DNA of 64,000 bases from Treponema sp. (GCA_017617145.1 JAFZWX010000204.1:1-64000), one strand, 5' to 3'; numbered from the stretch's first letter, positions 14,628-24,525 are shown. A program made the numbers and translations. The notes: a model not told the origin generated them from the letters alone.

Positions 14628-16937
14628 ATGAACAGAAGACTTATCACAGCTGCTTTACCATATGTTAATAATATTCCACATTTAGGAAATATAATTCAAT
14701 CACTTTCGGGGGATGTTTTTGCACGATTCTGCCGTAGCCGCGGGTATGAAACTCTTTATGTTTGTGGTGTAGATGAATACGGAACTGCTACAGAAACTAA
14801 GGCTCTGGAAGAAAAAAAGGATCCTCGTTCACTTTGTAATCATTATTATCAGGAACATACAAAGATTTATAAATGGTTCAATATCAATTTTGATAAATTC
14901 GGCCGTACTTCAAATCCTCAGTGTACAGAAATTACCCAGAGCTTATTTAATGACCTTGACGCCGCAGGGCTTATTAAAGAGCATGTAAACAAACAGCTTT
15001 ACTGTCCTCATTGTAATATGTTCCTTGCAGACCGCTATGTAGACGGAACTTGTCCAAAATGTGGATATGAGAAGGCACGCGGTGATCAGTGTGATAAATG
15101 TGGTTCTCTTCTTGACCCGATTGAACTTAAAGATCCTCACTGTCATACCTGTGGTTCAACTCCAGAAGTTCGTGAAACAAAACATCTTTATATTGACCTG
15201 CCATCGCTAAGCGGTAAGCTAAACGAATGGATGGAAAAGGCTAGTGTAGACGGCAAGTGGTCAGACAATGCCATTAATATGACAAAAGCCTGGATACGCG
15301 ACGGACTTCAGGAACGTGCAATTACACGTGACCTTAAATGGGGTATTCCTGTTCCAAAAGAAGGCTACGAAAATAAAGTATTCTACGTTTGGTTCAACGC
15401 ACCAATCGGTTACCTTTCAATTACAAAACAGCTTGCAGATGAACTTGAAAAATCAGGAAGACAGAGCTTTGACTGGAAGAGCTGGTGGCTTCCTGGTGAA
15501 AGTGATGAAGCAAAAGACAAGCCTCCTGTAGACTTGTTCCAGTTTATTGGTAAAGACAATATTCCGTTCCACACTGTAGTTTTCCCTTGTACTTTGTTAG
15601 GCTCTCCTCACAATTGGACAAAGCTTCACCATATGTCTTCTACAGAATTCTTAAATTACGAAGACGGAAAGTTCTCTAAGAGTTTGGGCATTGGTGTATT
15701 CGGTTCAGACGCAATAGAAACAGGAATCCCTGCCGACGCCTGGCGCTTCTACATTTTCTATAACCGCCCTGAAAAACAGGACTACCAGTTTACCTGGAAA
15801 GACTTTATGGAAAAGCTCAACGGTGAACTTATCGGGAACCTTGGAAACCTTGTAAACCGAACACTTTTGTTTGTAAATAAATACTACGAAGGAAAAATCC
15901 CTGACGCTCCTGTAGACGAAGAACTCTGGGCACAGGTACGCGACCTTGAAAAGAAGGCTACAGACTATCTTGAATGGGCAGAGCTTAAAGATGCTTTCCA
16001 CACAATGTTTGAAATTTCAGATATCTGTAATAAAAAGTTTCAGGCAACAGAACCTTGGAAAGCACGCACAGAAAACCCTGCAGTAGCCGAATGTCTTATT
16101 CATAACCTTTGCTATGTAATCAAAGACCTTATGATTATGATGAACCCTTACATGCCTGAATATACTCAAAAAATCATGAACTACTTTGGAAAGTCAATTG
16201 AAGAAAAGAAGGTTGGAATGGAAACTAAGCCAGGCCTCAACTGGAATGATCTTGGAGTTACAGAAGGCCTTTCTACAGTTGGACCAACCGAAGTATTCTT
16301 TAAGCCTCTTGACCAGAAGACTATGCTTGCATTCCGAGAAAAGTTCAGTGGTAAGCAGCAGAAAGAAGCTGCAAAAGAAGCTAAGAAACAGGAAAAGAAA
16401 GCACATGCAGAGCCGGAAGCACTTCCTTTGGAAAAACAAGCCGATTTCTTCAACGCAAATATAGAGCTTACAGTTGCAAAGATTGTTGACATAAAACCAA
16501 ACCCTGAAGGAGAAAAACTTTACATAGAAACTCTTGATGACGGAAGCGGTACTCCTCGTACAATTCAGTCGGGCTTAAGAATGTACCTCAAAGAAGAAGA
16601 ACTCTTGAACAAGCATGTAATCATTGCTGCAAACCTTGCACCTAGAACAATGCGTGGAATTGAAAGCCGTGGTATGCTGCTGGCCGGAGACTACAAGGAC
16701 GAAAACGGAAAGGATTGTGTAGAAGTTCTTGACGCAGGATGGGCAGAGCCTGGAACAAAGGTAGTACTTGAAGGAGCAGATCCAGCTGCTGTAAAAAAAG
16801 AGCAGATCAACATTGACGAATTCTTCAGCGTACAAATCAAAGCTGTAAACGGAAAGGTTCAGATTGCAGGAAAGAATTTACTTGCAAATGGCAAAGAAGT
16901 TGTTACAATTAAAGCATTAAATAGCGATATAGGTTAA
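14628..16937 (+). CDS. metG: Methionyl-tRNA synthetase
   Basis: 769 residues. It charges tRNA-Met. Visible: the class I HIGH motif as HLGN near residue 18, two zinc knuckles (CPHC...CPKC and CDKC...CHTC, about residues 127-175), the KMSKS loop as KFSKS (about 348), the anticodon-binding helical domain, a lysine/alanine-rich linker (about 585-605) and a C-terminal tRNA-binding OB domain (about 610-715). AAAGGA lies seven bases before the ATG. Its stop overlaps the next start by one base (TAATG), so the HD-GYP gene is probably co-translated. Confidence 0.96.
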   Translation: MNRRLITAALPYVNNIPHLGNIIQSLSGDVFARFCRSRGYETLYVCGVDEYGTATETKALEEKKDPRSLCNHYYQEHTKIYKWFNINFDKFGRTSNPQCTEITQSLFNDLDAAGLIKEHVNKQLYCPHCNMFLADRYVDGTCPKCGYEKARGDQCDKCGSLLDPIELKDPHCHTCGSTPEVRETKHLYIDLPSLSGKLNEWMEKASVDGKWSDNAINMTKAWIRDGLQERAITRDLKWGIPVPKEGYENKVFYVWFNAPIGYLSITKQLADELEKSGRQSFDWKSWWLPGESDEAKDKPPVDLFQFIGKDNIPFHTVVFPCTLLGSPHNWTKLHHMSSTEFLNYEDGKFSKSLGIGVFGSDAIETGIPADAWRFYIFYNRPEKQDYQFTWKDFMEKLNGELIGNLGNLVNRTLLFVNKYYEGKIPDAPVDEELWAQVRDLEKKATDYLEWAELKDAFHTMFEISDICNKKFQATEPWKARTENPAVAECLIHNLCYVIKDLMIMMNPYMPEYTQKIMNYFGKSIEEKKVGMETKPGLNWNDLGVTEGLSTVGPTEVFFKPLDQKTMLAFREKFSGKQQKEAAKEAKKQEKKAHAEPEALPLEKQADFFNANIELTVAKIVDIKPNPEGEKLYIETLDDGSGTPRTIQSGLRMYLKEEELLNKHVIIAANLAPRTMRGIESRGMLLAGDYKDENGKDCVEVLDAGWAEPGTKVVLEGADPAAVKKEQINIDEFFSVQIKAVNGKVQIAGKNLLANGKEVVTIKALNSDIG

Positions 16938-18304
16938 TGAGTAGAGAAATATTAAATGCAATTAATGTAAGTCTCGACGGATACAGTGTTTTAATATCAC
17001 TGATAATTGTAGTTTCTCTGCTTTCATTAAAAAAAATTGACTCATCTGCCAGATGGTTTGCATTAACAAATATAGCAGCAATTTTTTACGGAGTTTCAGA
17101 CCTTATAATGTGGGTAAGCGAAGGTACTGAAGTTTCCTGGAAGCTAATTGTTCTGCCTGTTTCGACGTTTATTTTTTATGCATCTGGAATTCTTTTGTTT
17201 CTTTTTTATTTAAGATATGTAATTGAATATTACTATCAATTTGAAAAGATAAGTAAAAAATGGTGGTATTTTTGTGTTTCAATGGTAACACTATATCTTA
17301 TTTTTACATGTATTTCTCCGTTTACAGGCTTCCTTTATATAATTGACGAAAACAATGTATATCATCGTGGAAATGTCTTTATTGCCTCTGTTGCAATAGA
17401 ACTTATTTTATATCTGGAAGCTCTTTTTCTTGTTATAAAATTTCATCGTAGAATTTCAAATGCAGAAAACATTGGCTTTGCTTCGTTTATTTTCTGTCCA
17501 TTTATCTGTCAGATAATTCAGATTGCAAATTATGGAATTGCCCTTAATAGTCTAGGTCTCACAATTTCATTTTTTATAATTTATATAAATATGCATCACA
17601 GGTTACGGACAAGAATTAAAAAAACAGAAGAGGAATTGACAGTAATTGACAACAAACTTTCTGCCGTATTCAGTAATACAATTTTTAATCTTGCAAATCT
17701 AATTGAATTTAATGAAACAGGAACTCAACATACAAAACGAATTACTGTCTATGCAAAAAAACTGGCAAAAATCTGCAAAAAAGACGGACTTTATGATGAT
17801 ATTATTAATGACCAGTTTATTAAAGATATAGAAAAAACTTCTTCTTTACATGATCTTGGCCATATGTCAATACCTAGACCTATATTAAATAAGCCTTCAA
17901 AAGTGACTCCGGAAGAATTTGAAAGAATTAAAACTCATCCGGAAATTGGAAGCGATATGGTAAATCAAATTTTGTCTGTTGGTTATGACAGAGAATTTGT
18001 AAAAATGGCTTCGGATATTTGTAAATATCATCATGAACGATGGGATGGAAATGGATATCCACAACGGGTGCGTGGAAAAGCAATTCCATTATGTGCAAGA
18101 ATTGTAACAATTGTTGATTGTTTTGACGCACTTACTTCGCCACGCTGTTATAAAAAAATAGTTTCATTTGACGAAGCCTTTAGAATAATTGATAACGAAA
18201 GCGGTAAACAATTTGATCCTGAACTTGTTTTAGAATTACTCAAAAATAAAAGTAAGTTTATCGAGATTGCAAATACGTATTCCGACAGTTCGATTGAGGA
18301 ATAA
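16937..18304 (+). CDS. Membrane HD-GYP c-di-GMP phosphodiesterase
   Basis: 455 residues. The N-terminal 220 residues contain seven hydrophobic helices, a likely sensory module. The C-terminal HD-GYP domain shows HDLGHMSIP, HPEIGSDMV, HHERWDGNGYP (including the GYP residues) and a downstream IVDCFDAL, all the metal-ligand positions I can check. It should hydrolyse c-di-GMP. The start codon overlaps the metG stop by one base, an odd pairing of a housekeeping gene with a signalling gene. The FemAB gene follows two bases after its stop. Confidence 0.9.
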   Translation: MSREILNAINVSLDGYSVLISLIIVVSLLSLKKIDSSARWFALTNIAAIFYGVSDLIMWVSEGTEVSWKLIVLPVSTFIFYASGILLFLFYLRYVIEYYYQFEKISKKWWYFCVSMVTLYLIFTCISPFTGFLYIIDENNVYHRGNVFIASVAIELILYLEALFLVIKFHRRISNAENIGFASFIFCPFICQIIQIANYGIALNSLGLTISFFIIYINMHHRLRTRIKKTEEELTVIDNKLSAVFSNTIFNLANLIEFNETGTQHTKRITVYAKKLAKICKKDGLYDDIINDQFIKDIEKTSSLHDLGHMSIPRPILNKPSKVTPEEFERIKTHPEIGSDMVNQILSVGYDREFVKMASDICKYHHERWDGNGYPQRVRGKAIPLCARIVTIVDCFDALTSPRCYKKIVSFDEAFRIIDNESGKQFDPELVLELLKNKSKFIEIANTYSDSSIEE

Positions 18305-18306
18305 TA

Positions 18307-19455
18307 ATGTTCAAAGTTACAGTAAAAAAAATTGACTCTATGACACATACTAATGACGGAAGTTTTTTACAAACTCCTTTCTGGTGTGAATTTAAAGCAA
18401 GACATGGCTGGACATACCAACGATTTTCGCTGCAGATTGAATACGAAGATGTTCAGAATGAATATGAGGTTTCGGTATTAAACCGTAATTTTGCAGGTGG
18501 AAAATTTTCAATTGCTTATATACCTTTATTTCCTGCATTACCGTTTGATACAGCAGAAGTTAGTGCAAATGATCAGACTATTGAGTTTGGAGCTTTTTTG
18601 CATGATATAGCTCTTGCATTAAAACCAGAGCTTCCTTTAAACACAATTGCAATTCGTTTTGATCCTGATGTAAGTTTTGAAGATTTAATGGAATGTTATG
18701 CTTACAACAAAGGACTTAAAATTGTAAGCTTTGCCGATAAGCTTGGTTTACGAAAAAACAGGGTAGATATTCAGCCGCCAGATACAACACTTGTTGATTT
18801 GACAGGAACAGAAGATGAAATTATGGAACGCATGCATTCAAAATGGCGATATAATATTCGTTTGAGTGCAAAAAAGGGTGTTGAAATAAAAAGATATACT
18901 GGAAAAAGTCTTAACTTGTCAGAAAAAATAGACAAATTTTATGAATTAACAAAAGAAACAAATGCACGCGATGGAAATTCAAGTCATGCAAAGGATTATT
19001 ATTTAGATTTAATAAAGTCTTCGGCAGACGAAATTGATGCTGGAAAAGATGTACCATTAGTTTCACTTTATATTGCAGAACACGAAGGGGATGAAATTGC
19101 AGCAATAATGACACTTTTTAGTCATGACGAAGCAATTTATTTATACGGTGCAAGCAGTAATCAAAAACGAAACCTTATGCCTAATCATCTTTTACAGTGG
19201 ACAGCAATGAAAGATGCAAAAGCTTACGGTTCAAAATATTACGATATGTACGGAATGCCGCCCGAAGGCGAAGATGAAAATCATCCTATGCATGGTCTTT
19301 ATATGTTCAAGGCAAACTTTGGCGGACGTATAATTCACCGTATTGGCAGCTGGGATATGCCGTTGAAGCCATTTACATATAAGCTGTACAGTTTTGTTGA
19401 AGGTGCAAGGGCGTTCTGGTTTAAGAAAGTTGTAAAGAAATTACATGGAAGATAA
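18307..19455 (+). CDS. FemAB-family peptidoglycan aminoacyltransferase
   Basis: 382 residues, two GNAT-like lobes. Proteins of this family add amino acids from aminoacyl-tRNA to lipid II or peptidoglycan stem peptides in the cytoplasm. Visible: the MHSKWRYNIRLSAKKGV segment, a coiled helical arm (about 200-245), IYLYGASSNQKRNLMPNHLLQW and the closing YDMYGMPP...GLYMFKANFGG signature. GAGGA precedes the ATG and the gene lies two bases behind the HD-GYP stop. Spirochaete peptidoglycan carries extra glycine, so glycine is a reasonable guess for the donor, but the substrate is not proven. Confidence 0.85.
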   Translation: MFKVTVKKIDSMTHTNDGSFLQTPFWCEFKARHGWTYQRFSLQIEYEDVQNEYEVSVLNRNFAGGKFSIAYIPLFPALPFDTAEVSANDQTIEFGAFLHDIALALKPELPLNTIAIRFDPDVSFEDLMECYAYNKGLKIVSFADKLGLRKNRVDIQPPDTTLVDLTGTEDEIMERMHSKWRYNIRLSAKKGVEIKRYTGKSLNLSEKIDKFYELTKETNARDGNSSHAKDYYLDLIKSSADEIDAGKDVPLVSLYIAEHEGDEIAAIMTLFSHDEAIYLYGASSNQKRNLMPNHLLQWTAMKDAKAYGSKYYDMYGMPPEGEDENHPMHGLYMFKANFGGRIIHRIGSWDMPLKPFTYKLYSFVEGARAFWFKKVVKKLHGR

Positions 19456-19463
19456 AAAAAATG

Positions 19464-19527
19464 TGTCATTCCCGTGCTTGACACGGGAATCTCATATTAG
19501 ATTGTCGTGTCAAGCACGACAATGACA
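19464..19527. repeat. Dispersed palindromic repeat, double family II element
   Basis: TGTCATTCCCGTG...CACGGGAAT and ATTGTCGTG...CACGACAAT form two hairpins inside an outer TGTCATT/AATGACA pair. The element lies between the convergent femAB and ATP-grasp genes and encodes the last residues of the latter. Confidence 0.8.
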
Positions 19528-20706
19528 TGTTTTTTCAATCACTTCACAAAAGCCTTTTTCCCGTTCCTGTTTGGCAACTTTATTTTCTATTTGCGAAATA
19601 AACAGAACGTCTTCTTTTTGCGAAAGCTTTTCCAGTTCCTGAGGGGCTTGCAGCGGGATTTTTTTATTTACAACAGGTATTAATTTTACATCATTCAAAC
19701 TGTCTGTAACAGCTGTAAAAATATATTCATAAAAGTTCATTCCTGCCGCTGCTGCATAAGTTGTTGTCATTCCACTCAAGCGTGGATTTATTTCAATGAT
19801 GTACCACTTTCCACTGCTAAAAATCAGATCAACCTGGGCAAAACCATTCAAATCAAGTACTTTTGCAAGCCGTTGGAGTTCTGTTTTAAGTTCAACAATT
19901 TTATATTCCTCGTTTTCAACTGGTCCTGTTTTTTCACAAAGTTTTGGACTTGTTATTCCATATTGATTCACGCTCAGGCGGAAGGGTGGCATAACTGTAT
20001 AATTTCCATCGTGTCCATAGATTTCGGCGCCAAACTGTTCGCCCTGCAAGAACTTTTCAATAAGCCTGTTTGAATTATTTTTTTTAGAATTTAAATATCC
20101 GTAAGCTTCGCTGTAGGAATTAACAACTGTCATACCGTAAGAACTAAGCCCAACAGGATTTTTTATAATGAGCGGATATTCCATTTCTTTAAGCTGGCGG
20201 TAAACACTTTCTTTATAAACATTGTCGCAGACTTCGGTCTGATTGCCAGCGCAGAAAAAAAGGTCGTGGTCTACAAAGAGTCCTGGTGCATGATTAAAGT
20301 TATGGGTTTCAAAAAAGGCTGCAGTCCTGTATTTATCAAAGCACAAAAGAGCAGTTTCTTTACTGTGGCATATTGTTCGAACTCCGGCTTTTCTAAGTTC
20401 GTCTGCAATAAAAGAATCTTTAAGACCAAGCCAGTCGTAAGGAGTAATCCAAAAGCTTACAGCAATTGCAAGATCCGGCTTTAATTCAAGGATTTTTTGT
20501 GCAAATTCTTTTGTATCGTAGCTTTTAACAATAATTGTACTGGATGGCATGAACATTGCGGGCTGTTGCGAGACAGTAAAAAACTGGTGTTCCTGATTAG
20601 AACTACAAAAATCTGACCATAATTTGTCAAAACCAGGGTATGTCGTGTTTATAAAAGAGGAGGGCTCGTAATAGTTTGAGTTACTACTGTAAAATACTAT
20701 GCGCAT
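19510..20706 (-). CDS. ATP-grasp ligase of unknown substrate
   Basis: 398 residues. An N-terminal pre-ATP-grasp domain (about 1-130) is followed by the ATP-grasp fold: YPLIIKNPVGLSSYGMTVV (nucleotide-binding lysine and flexible loop), IEKFLQGEQFGAEIYG and the metal-binding end IIEINPRLSGMTTTYA. Such enzymes join a carboxylate to an amine through an acyl-phosphate; the product cannot be named. The start overlaps the upstream stop by one base (TAATG). Its ribosome site (GAAGGG) is part of a dispersed repeat, and its last residues TCHCRA are read from another repeat, so both ends have been touched by repeats. Confidence 0.8.
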   Translation of the reverse strand: MRIVFYSSNSNYYEPSSFINTTYPGFDKLWSDFCSSNQEHQFFTVSQQPAMFMPSSTIIVKSYDTKEFAQKILELKPDLAIAVSFWITPYDWLGLKDSFIADELRKAGVRTICHSKETALLCFDKYRTAAFFETHNFNHAPGLFVDHDLFFCAGNQTEVCDNVYKESVYRQLKEMEYPLIIKNPVGLSSYGMTVVNSYSEAYGYLNSKKNNSNRLIEKFLQGEQFGAEIYGHDGNYTVMPPFRLSVNQYGITSPKLCEKTGPVENEEYKIVELKTELQRLAKVLDLNGFAQVDLIFSSGKWYIIEINPRLSGMTTTYAAAAGMNFYEYIFTAVTDSLNDVKLIPVVNKKIPLQAPQELEKLSQKEDVLFISQIENKVAKQEREKGFCEVIEKTCHCRA

Positions 20707-22187
20707 TATTGGAGCCCTTCGACAGGCTCAGGGACCGCCTGCTTTATTACTTCCTGCACTGCCTTATTAAAATCCTCTTCCTGCTCTTTTGTAAATGGTT
20801 CTTTAGCATAAAGTGCCTGTTCAAAAAGAAGCCCCGCAATATCTGCATTCTTATTATGGAACAATGCAGTATATTCAGCCGGTGCAAGATTTTTTGTGTA
20901 ATGAATATCGTGTTCTTCGCCCCAGTCAATCAACTTTACAAAAACCCGTGAAAGCCTGTCTAATTCGGCACGTTTTTCCTTGGACTTTTTAGATTTTTGC
21001 AAAAGTTCTTCCATTTCGTTCATAAAACGGCGTGCATTTTCTGTATTTTTTAGAGTTTTTTTAATTCTTAAACTAAACAACTGTTTAATATATTTTTTTA
21101 AATTAATAAAAAGCTTCTTAAAGATATCCTTTAAACTTACACCTCGTAAAACAGCAGAAAATTTTCTTGTAATAAATGGCTTTAGGAAGAACCAGGCAAT
21201 TGCAATAACAAAAAATAAACCGCAGGCAATTGCAAAAAAATCTGTTCCTTTAGTATCTCTGTCGCTCACAGCATCCTGTAAAGCCTGAATTTCACGTAAT
21301 CGTTTTGAATAATCATCAAGTTCAATATCAACATTTGGCTGAGGAGTCTGAACCTCTTTTCCTTTAAACAGCTTGAAAAAATATAAAAGATAATAAAGCT
21401 TCAAAGGTGAATGATTTGAAGAAACAAGAATACCTGCAAGAAAGCATAAAGTAAAAATAATTACACTTGTTCCAATTGTTCTTAAACGAAAATCAAACAC
21501 ATTTGAAAAACCATTTGAAGCAAAAGCGGCTTCGCGTACGTAATAAGAATATAAAAAGAAATGAGCTCCTGCACAAACTAAATAAACAATAAGCAGGACA
21601 ACAGAAATTACTGAAAGGGCAGCCTGAGTCGATATACATATACCGGCTAAAATTGCAAGAATTCCTCCAAGAATAACAAACATCGTTCTATTTTGCCTAT
21701 AGCCCACTGCAGACTGGCTTAAATGCATATTATAATCATAAAGTTCTTTTTGCAATGAAGTATTATTTTTGGCAGTACATTGAACTTCAAAACAGTCATG
21801 TTCGAAAAATGGTTCATAAACCTTATAATAAAGTACTGTTTGGGCTGCAGTAGCAATAAAAACAATTGGGAAACTTACCCAACGTGATATAAAAAACAAA
21901 ATTATACCAAGTCCAAGAAGGTAAAACACAATGAAGCGGATAAAGTTGGCAACAGAAGATTTTTCATTAAAATAAATTGAAATTACTGTAAAAGAAATAA
22001 TCTGTGTAAGTAAAACTGCAAGAAAAGTATAAAGCGCAATAATATCCTTTTGATTTGCAGCGGCAAGATCGTGTAAAAGGCTCATAATGCAAAAAATAAA
22101 AGAACTTATAACTGCATAAATTAATAATCGTTCAAAAATTTTATGAAGATAGGAGACCTGCATTTTTTCTTTAGCTTTTCCGCTCAT
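20706..22187 (-). CDS. Membrane protein with C-terminal DUF4129-like domain
   Basis: 493 residues with about nine hydrophobic helices (residues 20-290 and 315-335) and a soluble C-terminal region (about 400-485) that resembles the DUF4129 domain usually found with MoxR and DUF58 proteins (ELDRLSRVF...LAPAEYTAL...LLFEQALYAKEPF). Its function is unknown; by context it belongs to a MoxR-type chaperone/envelope assembly operon. It overlaps the DUF58 gene by four bases (ATGA) and the ATP-grasp gene by one. The final VPEPVEGLQ is translated from a family I dispersed repeat and is not part of the domain. Confidence 0.7.
   Translation of the reverse strand: MSGKAKEKMQVSYLHKIFERLLIYAVISSFIFCIMSLLHDLAAANQKDIIALYTFLAVLLTQIISFTVISIYFNEKSSVANFIRFIVFYLLGLGIILFFISRWVSFPIVFIATAAQTVLYYKVYEPFFEHDCFEVQCTAKNNTSLQKELYDYNMHLSQSAVGYRQNRTMFVILGGILAILAGICISTQAALSVISVVLLIVYLVCAGAHFFLYSYYVREAAFASNGFSNVFDFRLRTIGTSVIIFTLCFLAGILVSSNHSPLKLYYLLYFFKLFKGKEVQTPQPNVDIELDDYSKRLREIQALQDAVSDRDTKGTDFFAIACGLFFVIAIAWFFLKPFITRKFSAVLRGVSLKDIFKKLFINLKKYIKQLFSLRIKKTLKNTENARRFMNEMEELLQKSKKSKEKRAELDRLSRVFVKLIDWGEEHDIHYTKNLAPAEYTALFHNKNADIAGLLFEQALYAKEPFTKEQEEDFNKAVQEVIKQAVPEPVEGLQ
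20713..20740. repeat. Dispersed palindromic repeat, family I
   Basis: CCCTTCGACAGGCTCAGGGA with an imperfect palindrome, identical in its core to the copy at 9135-9154. On the minus strand it encodes PEPVEG and ends in GAAGGG just before the next start codon. Confidence 0.85.
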
Positions 22188-23266
22188 TTATGCACCTCCT
22201 TCATAATTCCAAGAGTTTTTGTTGTAATTCCATACTGGCGTGCTGTAATTTTATCGTTATATAAATCAACCTGTTCAGGGCCGATTATAAAAAGCAATGT
22301 ACCGCTGGAAAGCTCCTGTTTAAGTTTTTGTTCAGGATTATATTCCAGATGACCTTCTTCCATTTGAATAAGCGAAAGAATATCTAAAATACAGTCTGCC
22401 TGATTTTGTGCAGGTTTTATAAAAGGAAAGCCGGAGCCGTAAGCCGCAAAACCGCATCGTTGTTTAAGACGTGCTGCAATATTTATTATACTTGCTGCAA
22501 TTTCAATAGCTTTTTCACCTTTTTCGTGGCGAAGGTTGAGAGAATAATCCTCTTTAGCAAGATTAAGAAAAACAAAAAACGGTGCATCAAAGGTATTTTC
22601 ATACTCGTTTGTAAAAAGAGAGCCGAACTTTGCACTTGCACGCCAGTTTATTCGTTTAAGTTCATCGCCATCTTTGTATTCACGAATTGCCCGGCGCATT
22701 GTAATATCTTCGTAAATGGGATTATTTATTTTTATGCTGCCTTGTGGAAGCCCCGGAAGAGGAATTGTCTTAAGCTGGATTCTTGCAGGCCGCACAAGGA
22801 TTTTTTGAGTACATTCAACTTCTTTAATAATTTGAAAAAGCCCGAGCGGATCAGTAGTTTTAATAAGAATTGGTCCTGCAGTATAAAGTCCACGGTTTAA
22901 GGCATTTACTTCATAAAAAAGTATTTTTTGTTCAAAGCCACGCAGTCTTAAAAGCCTTTCATTACCTTTTTCAAAGACATGAAGATACGGAACATTGTCT
23001 AAAACATAACATAAAAGCGCTGGAAAACGACTTTTATTTTTAATTGTAAAACTGATTGTAAGCCGCTCAAAAGAAACTGTTTTAATTTCGCGCACATTCC
23101 GGTCTACGCAAAGATGTTTATCTAACTGTTTTGCCCAAATAAAGCTTATGCCAAAAATCAGAATAATACTTATTGCAATTGCCTGAATAAATTTATAAGG
23201 CAAAAAAAGAATTGCAAACGCTGCGAGATAAAGTACTGTTCTAATTGATGACGCCGGCTTAATCAT
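22184..23266 (-). CDS. DUF58 family protein
   Basis: 360 residues. Two N-terminal membrane helices (about 10-45) are followed by a beta-rich region and the DUF58 core REYKDGDELKRINWRASAKFGSLFTNEYE. It ends in a von Willebrand A-like fold. DUF58 proteins act with MoxR AAA ATPases, by homology in metal insertion or envelope complex maturation (as in the BatA-E operons of spirochaetes and Bacteroidetes). It sits 21 bases after moxR and overlaps the next gene by four bases, so the three form one operon. A BatA/BatB partner is not present in the window. Confidence 0.85.
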   Translation of the reverse strand: MIKPASSIRTVLYLAAFAILFLPYKFIQAIAISIILIFGISFIWAKQLDKHLCVDRNVREIKTVSFERLTISFTIKNKSRFPALLCYVLDNVPYLHVFEKGNERLLRLRGFEQKILFYEVNALNRGLYTAGPILIKTTDPLGLFQIIKEVECTQKILVRPARIQLKTIPLPGLPQGSIKINNPIYEDITMRRAIREYKDGDELKRINWRASAKFGSLFTNEYENTFDAPFFVFLNLAKEDYSLNLRHEKGEKAIEIAASIINIAARLKQRCGFAAYGSGFPFIKPAQNQADCILDILSLIQMEEGHLEYNPEQKLKQELSSGTLLFIIGPEQVDLYNDKITARQYGITTKTLGIMKEVHK

Positions 23267-23287
23267 AGCAGTTAAAACAGTTTAAGA

Positions 23288-24241
23288 TTAAACATGTGCC
23301 TTAAAATCAGGAATTGGAACCTGTTCTAGAAGCTGTCTGATTATTGTTTCGGCGGTAAGACCTTTAATAATTGCGTCTCCCTTCAAAATCAATCGTTTAC
23401 GGAAAACAGGGAAGGCAAGAAGCTTTACATCTTCAGGAGTAACATAATTTCTTCCACGAACTGCCGCATAGCTTTGTGCCGCTTTATAAAGGGCAATAGA
23501 ACCTCGTGGCGAAATACCTGCTGCAAGATTATCATCGTTACGGGTTGCTTCAATAAGGTTCAAAAGATATTCCATTACTGCTTCGTCAACGTGAACATTT
23601 ACAGCTTCTTCCATACAGCCAAGAATTTCTTCTTTACTGGTTACAGCTGTTACAGATTCAACCGGGTGAACTAATGAGCGTTGAGCAGTAATAATTTCAA
23701 TCTCTTCGTTTTTAGAAGGATAACCTATTGAAACACAGAACATAAATCTATCTTTCTGTGCTTCCGGCAGCGGGAATGTACCTTCGCTTTCAACAGGATT
23801 TTCAGTAGCAATAACAAAAAAAGGTTTATCAAGCTCGTGTTTTTTACCGTCGGCACTAACTTGACCTTCGGCCATTGCTTCAAGCAGCGCAGACTGAGTA
23901 CGCGGAGTTGCACGGTTTAATTCATCTACAAGAACAATACTTGACATTACAGGACCGGTACGAAATTCAAATTCCGATTTAGCCGGAAGCCATACAGAAC
24001 TTCCCGTAACATCAGACGGCATAAGGTCTGGAGTACACTGAATACGACTGAATGCAAGACCACTAGATTTAGCAATTGCCTTTGCCAGAACTGTTTTTCC
24101 TGTACCAGGCACATCTTCCAAAAGAACATGACCACCGGCAAAAACAGCGGCTAGAATCATGTCTACAATTTCTTCATTTCCTTTAAAAACTTTACAAACA
24201 GACGCTTTTATTTTGTCTGATACTTCTTTAATAGTTGCCAT
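23288..24241 (-). CDS. MoxR family AAA ATPase
   Basis: 317 residues. Walker A is EDVPGTGKT (about residues 38-46), Walker B LVDELNRA, sensor 1 VIATENP and the arginine-rich lid near SPRGSIALYKAAQSYA. It is a cytoplasmic AAA+ chaperone that with DUF58/VWA partners activates or assembles other proteins. It is the first gene of the operon running down to the ATP-grasp gene. The divergent small gene at 24301 begins 59 bases away; both promoters must lie in that AT-rich gap. Confidence 0.92.
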   Translation of the reverse strand: MATIKEVSDKIKASVCKVFKGNEEIVDMILAAVFAGGHVLLEDVPGTGKTVLAKAIAKSSGLAFSRIQCTPDLMPSDVTGSSVWLPAKSEFEFRTGPVMSSIVLVDELNRATPRTQSALLEAMAEGQVSADGKKHELDKPFFVIATENPVESEGTFPLPEAQKDRFMFCVSIGYPSKNEEIEIITAQRSLVHPVESVTAVTSKEEILGCMEEAVNVHVDEAVMEYLLNLIEATRNDDNLAAGISPRGSIALYKAAQSYAAVRGRNYVTPEDVKLLAFPVFRKRLILKGDAIIKGLTAETIIRQLLEQVPIPDFKAHV

Positions 24242-24300
24242 AAAATCAATCTTACCATATTAAAGTTGATTTTACCATACAGAAAAAGTATTATATAAAT

Positions 24301-24525
24301 ATGACAAAAGATGATATTTACTTTTACACACAGGCAAAAAAAGAGCTTGAGTTTAAGTATAACGGAACAACCTACAGCCTAAATTATGATAAGGATAATA
24401 ACGGAAAGGAATATATAATCTTTGGACCTCTTTATGAAGGTGTACGTTACGAATCCTATGGCGAATTAATGAACAAAGCAAAAGTCGAAAATCATTATTT
24501 TAAAGAATTCATTGAAGATTTATAA
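24301..24525 (+). CDS. Small conserved-looking hypothetical protein
   Basis: 74 residues, MTKDDIYFYTQAKKEL onwards. I do not recognise the family. It is acidic and rich in aromatic residues (many Tyr/Phe), with an alternating pattern typical of a small beta-sheet followed by a helix (YGELMNKAKVENHYFKEFIEDL). No signal peptide, membrane helix or cysteine is present. It is divergent from moxR and followed by the giant lipoprotein after 90 bases. No strong ribosome site is visible; the codon use is like its neighbours, so it is probably a real gene. Confidence 0.55.
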   Translation: MTKDDIYFYTQAKKELEFKYNGTTYSLNYDKDNNGKEYIIFGPLYEGVRYESYGELMNKAKVENHYFKEFIEDL

